A stretch of DNA of 64,000 bases from Marchantia polymorpha subsp. ruderalis (Eukaryota > Streptophyta > Marchantiopsida > Marchantiales > Marchantiaceae), in NCBI GenBank assembly GCA_037833965.1, contig AP031351.1, positions 28,532,501-28,596,500 of the forward strand. Direction: 5' to 3'. Below are positions 25,157 through 35,200 of this stretch, in pieces (within the stretch, counting starts at the first letter, position 1; each line of letters begins with the position of its first letter). Both the position numbers and the translations under genes were made by a program. A model generated the notes under the pieces. It saw only the letters and a list, made by a program, of their open reading frames with translations. It was not told the origin of the DNA and did no database searches.

Positions 25157-26243
25157 TCTTTGGGCTGGGCTGCTGCTGTGCCAGACCCAGCTCTCGCGTG
25201 ATGCAACGCGTACGCGATGGATGCACTCTGAATCACAATAACCGACTGTTGTTGTTGTTGTAGGCCCGATGCCCAACTGTTGTGCTGGTGCTGGCGAGAC
25301 GGAAGGTTCTCAGATTGTTTGACAGTTTCTCGTGCAGTGGGTAGCGCCCATTTGTCATTCTCGAACGTCTCCCAGCGGCGGATCAGACATCCAGCATTTT
25401 CATGATGCAGTTAGTTAATTCTCTGATAAACCCCGACCCTCCCTCGCTTAGGCTCATCTGATCTGGCACGGACTCTCAGACAAGAGTTAGAACTGACCTC
25501 CTTCCGCCAAAAAGGCATCGAATTCGGAGCATATGGCACCAGGCAGCAGATAGAGTCGATCATGCGGCTTCCGATCCACTCGGAAGCAGATGAAGGAGAT
25601 GAAGTCATGAATCTTCTGCGCAGGTTCAGCACAGCTCAGCGGGGCTGGAATCGCGACAAGTGGGCAGTGCAAGCACGCACACAGTGGTCCCTTTCTTCTC
25701 CCTCGCTCCCTCGGTCCCTCCCCGAGCTCACATTTTCGCCTCGCGGGTGCTCATTGACCATCGGCCCGATTCCTTTTTCGCCGGGAGGGTTCAGGCTGAA
25801 CGAGGGCTGCATTGAATCTGTATAATTAATTGATGGACGAGCAGCAGTGGGTGGGGGCCCGACTCGGGGTCGATGTCAAGAGGGCATGCGCACCTCTCGT
25901 CGTCGACCTACACCATGGCGAAATCGAAGATGGGCCCGGCCCTTTGAGGCGAAGGCATCACGGCTGGATATGGTCAACGGACACACACAGAGAAATATTT
26001 GCCCCGATGTCCACGGAGTCGAATGTGCGCCCGGCCAGAGCTGAGCACTTTCTGCACGGCGACAGGCAGGGCCCCGTGCCTGCGACTTTTTGACGGGCCG
26101 AGCTTCGCCCCCACCGGCGCTTCGTCTGCGCGGCCCATCGGCAGCTCACCTGCAAACGACGCCTGCTTGTCCATTTCAACCCTCACGGCCAGAGAACAAT
26201 GCCAGACCCGAGCGCCGAGTGTGCGGAATCCCCCAAATCCCAA

Positions 26244-26267
26244 AAGCAGCAGCAGCAGCAGCAGCAG
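26244..26267. repeat. (AGC)8 trinucleotide repeat
   Basis: Eight AGC units, readable as polySer on plus and polyLeu on minus within overlapping uncalled open frames. Confidence 0.9.
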
Positions 26268-28012
26268 CGACCGACTTTTGACAGGATCATCCTTCTCCAT
26301 GGCCGCGCTTGCCCCCCGAGCCCGTGCCCGACCATTCAATTCGACCTCACCAGAAAAGATCATGCGCGCGAGTAGGAATCGATCGATGCCCGACGGGGAC
26401 AGTTCGCGAGCTCGACTCGCCGATCCACCCAACTGGCCCCCGTCCGAGTCAACGATTCGCCATCGCAGCCGAGACGGGGTCAACTCTCTGACGCAGGCCC
26501 GCGTGCGAGCGAGATTGAGTCCCCAACGTCTACTCAGGTCTCTCCCCAACTGCGCAGCGCGAGCGAAGGGAGGAAAGAAAGTCGCAGATCCGGCGAACCG
26601 CTGTTCGGGGGGGGACAAGGGCCGTTGTCGTGCACGGAACGAATTTCTCGGCCGGATCTCGAAAGCGACGAGGGCGAGGGATGAATGCGCAGCGAATGCG
26701 CGTTGCCCCTCGCCCCGAAGAACAGACGTCGAGAAAGATGTCCGACTAGCGGTAGACTTTGCGTACAGCTTCGCGACGGAGAACGAACTTGTCTGGAATA
26801 TCAGGAAATTAGAGAGCGCCATTCGGATGATTCGATGCGGTAGGATTCAGGGTTTTACGACCCGCGTTGCTCGATGCCCTCTGGCATATGCCTTCGTTGT
26901 GTCAACCCACCTTCGTACATGTTTCTTCGATTCATCATCCTGTTTTTATTGAATGGACGACAAATGTCATCGAGAGAAAAGCCGGGAGTACATTTCACGC
27001 CAGATCACACCGAACCTCCCGAGAATGTGACATCTCTCCAATGTACTCTCTGTTCAGATGAAAGTAGCTGACTCGAAAACGAGTCCGAGCTCTTTTGGTC
27101 CCCGGAGAGAAAGAAAAGGCGGATCGATCGACCGATTTTTCCGTACCTCGACTGCCTGACTGCCTGCCTGCCAGCAGCATGCATCAATGAATTGACCTGA
27201 GCTGCTCCGTACTCGAGGTCTCTCGCATTCCTTTCAGTTTACCGACTTGACCGCTCGTCGTCGTAAGCCAAGGGCCTTTTCACTTTCTCTCACGAAATTC
27301 GGCGCACTTCGAGTCCAAAGTCGTTAATCGCCCGCACGATGATGGAAATTCTCGACGTCCTTTCTGCTTCGACAGTTGGACGGTTGGATTTGCCAGTGAC
27401 GAATTTGCGGCCCATTCCTGCTGTGAAGTCAAAGCAGCGACGACGACGAAGACGACGACGATCGTGCAAAAGTGCTCGCATCCTCACGAGCGACGTGATC
27501 TTTGCCCACAACCAATCTCCCCTTTGCTTTTCCCGATATTGCGAACAGAGTTAAAAATTCAATGAATGAATCCGGGCGCAGCGATCCTTATCGGCAACTA
27601 GTTCACTTCACGTCAACATCGATCGACGCACACTTGGTCCACCGTTAACGCCTCGTCGTGAACAATCGATCATGATCTGCAAAAGGAAGACCTCGGATGC
27701 TGAGACTTTTCCCGATACTGCGATCGAGCTCGATGCTCGCTTCCACCGAGAGCCGAACATTCCACATTTTGACTCTCTCTTCGCACACGTGCTCGTCAGT
27801 AATGGTAGCACGTCCTCCATCTCCCACTGTAAAGCGCTTGACCCGAGGACGACTCCGTAGACTGCAGCAGAACCTAATTAATAATATGATTCAGTCCAGA
27901 ATTGATACTCCAGTTTCTATATTCCATTCGGATGAACACGGATGATCACTCCATCGCCACAACTGCTGCAGACCTGTCCACAAATCACGCTACAGACCAG
28001 TCGAGCCTACAT

Positions 28013-28042
28013 TTCATTGATTCATTGATTCATTGATTCATT
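28013..28042. repeat. Tandem CATTGATT repeat
   Basis: Three to four copies of the octamer ATTGATTC in an intergenic position. Confidence 0.85.
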
Positions 28043-28351
28043 CTTTCCATCATAAGCCGTGATTCAAGCGTGGCGGGAAGTCGGCATTTTTCCAAGTATA
28101 TCCTCCGTCGTGAAGTCCGTCCGAGCTCGAGCAAGTTATGGCACCGAGGTCCAAGGCAATGGGGCTGGGCTGCTGCTTATGTACTGTAGTGGCAACCGAG
28201 CTCCCAAATTAATGACATGGCTGGCACAAGTGGAGGGAGGGGGTGGTGCTAGTTTAGGGGCAGGGCGTAGTCATGGATAGTGTGGACTGGAGGAGAGAAG
28301 GAATGATTGATGGAGAAAGTGGATAACGAGGAGAATGGGGAAAAGGAAGGA

Positions 28352-28391
28352 GAGCGAGCGAGCGAGCGAGAGAGAGAGAGAGAGAGAGAGG
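28352..28391. repeat. (GAGC)n(GA)n microsatellite in 5' flank of the Rieske-like gene
   Basis: GAGC units run into a GA dinucleotide run of about 24 bp, about 95 bp before the start codon at 28484. This is a purine-rich 5' flank; mirrored CT/GA tracts occur near other promoters in this window. Confidence 0.85.
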
Positions 28392-28483
28392 GAGCTGCAG
28401 CAGCAGATTCTGGAGCAGTGGCAAGTGTGTGGGGTCACGAGGGTCGAGTTCGGACTGAGGGAGGGGAGGGAGGGAGGGTAGCC

Positions 28484-30907
28484 ATGGCGTTCAGCAGCTG
28501 CACCTCGTGCATTTCTTGCGCACTAGTGCCTGCCATAGCTCAGGTACCTGCTTGCTCTGTCCGCCGTTGAGGTTGTGGTTGTGGTAGCGCGCAGATGCCA
28601 AGTGTCAGTGATGTGAATGTCAATGCCTGAATGGTTGTGCATTCGTTCCGCGAAGGTCTGGATTGGAATGAGAATGGACAATGGACTGAAAGAGAAGCGA
28701 GAACGAGCTCGAGCTCGAGCTGACGTTCTCGCTTCGCCTAGTCCGGAAAGGGTGAAACGAACGAGAAGCGAGAACGAGAACGAGCTCGAGCTCGAGCTGA
28801 CGTTCTCGCTTCGCCTAGTCCGGAAAGGGTGAAACGAACGAGCTGAAATTGGATTGCTCTGATTTCACATTCGACTCAGCATGAAAATCACTCCACTCCC
28901 CGAGGGTATCATGCGAGATTCCACTCACCAGCCGGTGACGATTCCGGGCTTGTGAAATTGCTGCATTCAACTCAAATTGAGATTCTGCCACCCACTTTCC
29001 CGCAAGGCCCGTGGAATTTCTCATTCTGCTTGTTTGCGTGGTGCAGAATGGCCAATTTCAGGACTTACACGCATTCTTTCCTGGTTCTTGCTCGACGACT
29101 GCCCCTGGAGTGGCAAGAGGGCCAAGGTCTCTACGAATCTGGGCACGGGGAGGGAAGAGTATGCCTCCGAAGCAAGGCAGAGGCTACAATTCCAAGAAGG
29201 CATCGGCACAGGGAGTTCAGAAGCGAATGAGCAACAGAGATTTGGACCAAGAAGGATGGGTACAAGTAAGAATCGAGCGATCAAGTCCTGTGTGCTGTCT
29301 GTCTGTCTATCTCTCTGCGGAATTTAAAGGAATGTGGAATGACAAGCCTCTGGGTGGTGCAGGTTGCCGAGAAGGATGACCTGACCGAGGGCAAGAACAA
29401 AGCCATTTTGCGAGACAACGAAGGGTAGACTTGAAGACTTGAACCCTCTTGGCTCTCCCACAGCTACCGTACTTTGGCAATTCCGCTTGTCCATAGACGA
29501 CGATATGATACGATGTGATAGTTTCCATTTTGGTTCAGTGATGGTGTCGAGGGCGTGGACGCAAGGGTTTGTGATTCCCTTCGCTGAGCGTAGAGAAGAA
29601 TGAATTTCTCGTGGTTCGTTCTGCAAGAATGAGCACTGAAGTTGTGGAGATTTTCGGGTTGATGAATGTCAGGTATGTCTTGGTGCAGAGGGGATCATTG
29701 CTGTACACTATCAAGGCAAACTGCACCACCTGCCAGTTTCCTATGATTGACGGCAAGGTGAGCTCGTTCGTTCCAGGCTTGCTCTCTCGTGTTCTCTCCA
29801 GGTTTGAGCTTCTCTTTGCATCACGAGCTTTGAGCCAGCATTAGGACGTCTCGAACCAATCTTCCTTCTGTTCCGAATCGTGTAATTTGTTTTCGTGTAC
29901 CTTCCTCGAGCGGCAGCGGGATTCTCGACACGAGATAGTCAGCTGGGATCCGGAAGCGTCTGGAGATTTTTCGTACACGTACCTGAGCAAAGTGCTGTCA
30001 TTGCTCTCGTGGAGCCCGCAGGTGGAGCTCGTCGGCGAGGGAGACGATCTGACGATCGAGTGCCCCCTCTGTCATTCCAAGTTCTCCGTGGTCGATGGCG
30101 AGGTTGCCGAGTACTGCCCCAAGGATGGCCCCTTGCAATGGTTCGTCGGCACGCTCAAGTCCAAGACGGAACCGATGGCCGCAAAGGTACGATCCCGCTC
30201 CATTCTATTCCGCCCTGCTCGATTTGCGCACTCTGTGTGCGCAGGCCATGGAGTCTGAGAAATCCACACACGAGGAAGAGAACGGTGGGCTCGCACACAA
30301 CATTTCCTCGAGCTGCCGTAGCAATTCTCACAAGCTGCTGCGAGTCGATCACTGGTCGGATGGGCGGATGGATCTCGGGTTTTCAGTCTCGCCTGCCCTA
30401 GATCGGAGGCCAAGCCATGCCCATGGTCCCGAAGAAATCTCGATCGAAAATCAGGCCCACCTCGGAGCCACTGAGAATTGAGTCGAGGCCTCGTTAATTT
30501 TTGCATCTACCGAGTCGTCGTCGGATTGGCAGCACGCTCGCGCTCTCGATCGCGGCCCGTGCTGCGAATCCGAGCCTCCGTAAGGCCTTCGAGGCTCGAA
30601 AAGCAGCACATGGCTCGATCGGGAGCGGTAGGGAGGGACCGATTCATGGCCCAGAACCCACCCACCGATCCATTCATTCATCAATCCATCCATGGCCTGG
30701 TCATTCTTCGATGGAAAGCTTGGAGGTCGTGTGCAAGCGAGCGACAGAAAGGGAGAGATTGAGATTGAGGTTACGATTTGTCGAGAGGCAGGATTTGTCT
30801 TGAATGGGGAAGGGGGCGTTGCGTTCGTTGTGGTGTCTCTGCAGGTGTACCCGACGCGGATGTCCAACTCCGGGCGAATCTACGTGAAATTCATCGGCGG
30901 CATGTGA
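28484..30907 (+). CDS. Plastid-targeted Rieske-like protein with a four-cysteine cluster
   Basis: Six exons: 28484-28543, 29047-29265, 29363-29424, 29673-29757, 30022-30186, 30845-30907; 217 residues. The N-terminal 50-65 residues are Ser/Ala/Arg-rich without acidic clusters and look like a chloroplast transit peptide. From residue 88 (DQEGWVQVAEKDDLTEGKNK) the layout is that of a Rieske [2Fe-2S] domain: WV.V..., a Gly-rich strand, then the ligand loops. The loops read NCTTCQFP (Cys131, Cys134) and ECPLCHSKF (Cys156, Cys159, His160), followed by DGEV.EYCPKDGPLQWFVG. Canonical C-x-H / C-x-x-H spacing is replaced by CxxC...CxxCH. A redox or structural role at the thylakoid is inferred from the family. 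No membrane segment. All junctions are in phase. Confidence 0.85.
28692..28839. repeat. Tandem duplication with internal hairpin in intron 1 of the Rieske-like gene
   Basis: Unit 1 is 28692-28762 (71 bp). Unit 2 is 28763-28839 (77 bp), nearly identical except for a 6-bp GAACGA insertion. Each unit contains a 12-bp inverted repeat (GAAGCGAGAACG / CGTTCTCGCTTC) around a central AGCTCGAGCTCGAGCT palindrome, so each copy can fold. Confidence 0.9.
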
Positions 30908-31152
30908 CACGCTCCGCCGTCGCCGTCGCCGTCGATTGCCCACGTCACCGACTGGCACGGGTCCTCTCTCTCTCTGTCTCTCTCTCTCAAAGCAGTAGGA
31001 GGACGAGGCGGATGTCCAACGCCGGGCGAATCTACGTGGAATTCGTCGGCGGCATGTGACACGCTCCGCCGTCGCCGTCGCCGTCGATTGCCCACGTCAC
31101 CGACTGGCACGGGTCCTCTCTCTCTCTCTCGTAGCAGTAGGAGGACGAGGCG
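30859..31152 (+). repeat. 152-bp tandem duplication containing the last Rieske-like exon
   Basis: Unit 1 (30859-31010) covers most of exon 6, the stop codon and a CT-rich tail. Unit 2 (31011-31152) repeats it with a shorter CT run. The second copy still reads MSN-AGRIYVEFVGGM-stop with three changed residues, but it sits downstream of the real stop, so it is 3'UTR or a spare terminal exon. An AG (AAGCAG) before unit 2 could serve as an alternative acceptor. Confidence 0.9.
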
Positions 31153-32278
31153 CTCAGTGAGCCGCGCCATGCCGCGGGCGGCCCGGCGCCCTCCGTCCTA
31201 GAGGACGTTAGAACTTGAAACTTGAAATTTGAATTCTTCGGGCGCGGCCCCGGAGCATAACGTGTACCATACTGACTCATGGAAGGAAGGAAGCGAAAGA
31301 AATGAACCTCTTTGTCGTTCGGAACGTCGCCCTCCGTCGTCGCGTACGAGATTCGCGTGGGTGGCGCTCGGCCTCGGTAACCGCTTTGGGCGAATGCGCA
31401 AGAGTCAGTCCCCCGCGTATTTTTTTTCCTCGAGACCATGAATGCTGTGTCTTCTTTTCATCGTGTTCGTGCCGTGCGGTGCATCTCATGGAACTCGTTG
31501 TCGTCGATTGATCTTAGGGCAGTCGCGCTCAAATTTGTGATTCCACTCACTCAGTCGCTCGGAGCAAGAACGCAATTTTTCAAGTGATTCCACGGCCGGA
31601 TTTGAGGCGGAGCTCGCGAAATCGCCACTTCGAGCTCGTCCGGCCTCATTTTGCGTCCTCCTATCGATGGGCCCGTGAAGGCTCCGTGTTTTAGCTCGAG
31701 CGGTGGGATCGACGATCGGCGTGAAGTGTCGTCGGAATTTCTTTGGTCGCTCCGTTCAGCCGGCGGTGGAGGAGGTTTTGGATAATGTAGTGGGCCGTCC
31801 GCTGCGTGTGGATCGATCGGCGACATGGCCGATTTTTGGTTATTTAGAGGATGCGGAGAATCTCGTGCCGTGACGAATTTGCGAGATGTGTTTGTAATCA
31901 GAATGGAAGAGAAAATGGGGCCTGGGGAACGCAGTAAAGAAGAAAGAAAGAACGAGAAGGAGAGGGAGCTGTGATGAGTGGGGTGGGTGAGGTCGAGCTG
32001 ATTAAGGAAAAGGCCACGAGCGGATGCATCAGACCGGAGACAATCTATGTGAAGAGCAAATCAATCGGCATGGGAAGCCGAAGCCGGTCATCGAGAGCAG
32101 GTGACTGGCAGGGCCTAGACCTGAAGCCCCAATCATTCACAGAGAGGTATGGTCGCTCTCCAGATCTCTAGGCCTGCGGCGCTTGACATTTGGGCACTGT
32201 CCCGACGACCCATCCGACATTCTGCGATTTCGAACCATTCTCCTTTGAGTCGCGTTCTCGCGCAATAGGCTCGCATTC
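31153..32278. promoter_or_regulatory. Intergenic / 5' flank of the PFK gene
   Basis: About 1.1 kb between the duplicated Rieske-like exon and the PFK start, GC-rich with open frames on both strands that I could not assign. The last few hundred bases are expected to contain the PFK promoter and 5'UTR; no TATA box was identified. Confidence 0.4.
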
Positions 32279-35200
32279 ATGAACATACTCGCCTGTTTCG
32301 GCAGCGGCCAGAGCCGGCCTTCCACGACCCCATCCTCCACCAGGGCACGCCGCAGCACTTTCGATCCGAGCAAAGGCGCTAGAGTTGTGAGACCCGGCCC
32401 CCTGCCTGCGGCTCCTCCGGCCGCTGCTGCTCCTCCTCGGGCCGCGCTAGCTCAGAAGAGGCCGTCCGTCCTCTCGTCGAGACCCAACTCCGCGCCATCG
32501 CCATCTCCATCATCATCGACGCCCGCTCGATCCCAAGCCCAAGCCCAAGTCCCAGCCCAGAGCGGCAGTCAGAGACGAGAGGACAATTCGCAGGCGCAGA
32601 GGAGCCAGTATAATAAAGACAACATGAGGCGTCCCAGTGCTGTCGGCTCGGGCTCCTATGGCCAAGCCAACGATCCCTTCGCCTGTACCCATTTGACCGA
32701 GCTTATGCCCATCACGCCCATCGAGTCCACCTACAGAGCGCACTCCGGGTGAGTGCCTAGATCGCCTCCATCGTCCTCCATGCTTGGCCTTGTGTGCTTG
32801 AATGTGCTTGCTTTCCATGAGTTTGACCTTGTCCATGGGCAACCCCAGAGTCTCCTACTCTCTCTGTCTCTCGTCTCTCGATCGATGTCCCCTCTCTTCA
32901 CGGTCCGTACTCTGGCCGGACACGTCGGTGGTGGTTCGGGGTTCGATTAGAGTGAACATGTGAAACACGACATGCATTCTTTGCGAACGATGAAAGCGCG
33001 CTGGCCACAAGTACATTTAATAGTTATCGAGTAGGAACTTGCCGCGGGCTTCGAGGGAGGGGAGTAGGAGTAGGCGACTGAATCCAGAGTCTATAATGAT
33101 GATTATCCCGTACTTGACCTCAGCATGGATCGCTACTGGAGGCTGGCTGGTCTAACTGCTTAAATTAGAGTGGCTTGCTGATGGTCGATGCCGGGAAAGC
33201 ACGAAGGAATGATGGAATGAAGGAATGAATTGGTGGGTCCTGCTCTACCCTACCCGCAGCCTAAACCTCTCGGCCACGTGGACTCGATCGAGTCTTGTCT
33301 CATGCACGTCAGATTTCTCTAACACGACCATTCTCAGACCAATGCGTCTGTCAAGGCAGGGCCTGCTTGTCTGATGCCACTAACGTAGGATGTTGGATGA
33401 AATGAGATGAGAATGTCAGTTGGAGTCAGTCTTCACTGAATCAAATAGAGTTCGGTGACAAGGATACGATCGTCAGTCGGTCAGTCATTCATGTCGTTAG
33501 TGCGGTCCTTTGAATTCATTCGCCACATCTGCACGTCCGCAAGCATGAGCCACGGTCGAAGCCGAAGCCATTCTAGCATGAAAGCATTCTTTATGGAAGG
33601 AGCGCTTTTGGTGCTTCTGTTCTGAGATAAATCTGCTGGCCATGTGAAAAGGGGAACTTTGCCCGACGGTATAGAGGCACCGGAGTCCAGGGAGCAGAAT
33701 ATGCGCCGTCTTTATGTGCACGACGAGGATCGAGTTCTTCTCAAGGTGCTCTCTCTCTCTCTCTACCTACTACACGAGTTTTTTGTCACGCCGTGCACCG
33801 ATCCATCATCCAAACTGTTTGTTCATCATACATTTTTTGGTTTGTTCTGAGCTCTACTCCGATGCCCTTAGGAACCTATCCGGTGATGTCCCTCATACCA
33901 GGGTAACTAAGCATCTAGTCAATTGGATGACGCGTGATCAAGTCTTCGACCACGCTGTCGAGGAGTTTCAATGCAAGAATGTATACCCATTCTCAGCGGT
34001 GTACTTCCAACATCTTGATCATGAACTTCTTATGCGTATCTATCTAGCTAGTTAGAGAGCCTCAACGTTGCTGAGATCACAGGAAATGCACCAAAGCTTG
34101 TACTCTGCCGTCAGGACATTCTTGGCAAAGCTTCCGTTGTTCTTATGTCTAAACCCATGGCAGGTGGTGCATTATGGCAACCCGACTTCTGTTGGCATTG
34201 AGTTCGAGGAGGGAGGAGATTGGCAATTCAAGCCTCTTTGGTGAGATCTCACACTCCCGGTCTCGGCAGTACATAATATGATAGTGTAGACGGGTACTCC
34301 GAGCTTCGAAAGGCAAGAGGAGTGTTTAGAGTTCAGCAACCGAGAAGTATTGGAGCTTCTGTGGTTTTACCTTGTGTCCTACTACTGTCTTAAAATTTTG
34401 ATCTAGGTAGATCATGGGGCTAATCTTACTCTCCAACGTTGCTGTTTTCTGGTCTCGTGAGATTCAGGACTCAGCGAGCTGGTCCTCGGGCTCAAATATA
34501 CTTTCATCCTTCAGCTGTAAGTTCTTGCGCCTCTCATTTGAATTCACATGCGAATGGGTTAGCACTCAGTCTGCTTAGTATAACCAAATTGGTCATGTTC
34601 ACTGCTGGACATTCGATGCGAGCTGTGCTTTTTCTTTTTTCGTTTTTGTCTACTACATGGTTTGAAGGTTTAAATTACACCTAAAGTTGGGAAACGTGCA
34701 GATCAATCATTGGTGGATAGACTTCATTTTGTTACTTAAGATCTTTAACATTGACCATTGTCTGCACTTCTGCAACACCAGGTCAAAGCAGCAATCGTGA
34801 CCTGTGGTGGACTTTGCCCTGGTCTTAACGATGTGATTCGCCAGGTTCCTTCTCTGACCTTTTACTTTCTATCTACATGTCAATGATATTTTCAGTGGAT
34901 CTTATCCGCTAATTGTGAATATTGATGGAATCGCAGTTATACCAGGGTGTTCGGACGAGGTAGGCCTAGCGTGTCATGGAAACAGATCCAACACCTGCAA
35001 GAATCATGGCACGGGCAGGTTTTTCAAGGATCGACTACACTGCTAACTTGGGTCTCGTGACGTGCATCAGGTGGTGTTCACACTCGACGTGTATGGCGTG
35101 AAGGAGATTCTGGGTATTCAATATGGCTTCAAAGGCTTCGTCGATCCTAAGTACCCACCTGTTGCAGTTACTTCCCTCTCTCTGTTTATTTGAGAGAAAA

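Larger units (their letters stand above)
23041..28355. other. GC-rich, microsatellite-rich region with no recognised gene
   Basis: Over 5 kb, GC-rich in most parts, with many overlapping open frames on both strands (up to 355 codons on minus 23662-24729, 278 on minus 24440-25276, 317 on plus 25999-26952 and 282 on minus 25974-26822). The frames overlap in several phases, are rich in Arg/Pro/Ser/Gly and show no domain I can name. That is what long stop-poor GC-rich DNA gives by chance, so none is called. Low-complexity tracts are (ACTC)n 23097-23116, purine-rich GGAGGGA runs 23400-23465, G/C homopolymers 23680-23760, (CCATT)n near 24826-24845, (CT)n 25121-25156, (CAG)n 26244-26267 and CATTGATT repeats 28013-28042. 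It may hold promoters, UTR exons or a non-coding transcript. Confidence 0.5.

Noticed and set aside
25974-26952. Two opposite-strand open frames of about 280-320 codons
   Set aside because: They occupy the same DNA in opposite directions, contain an AGC microsatellite and have no recognisable domain or splice context.
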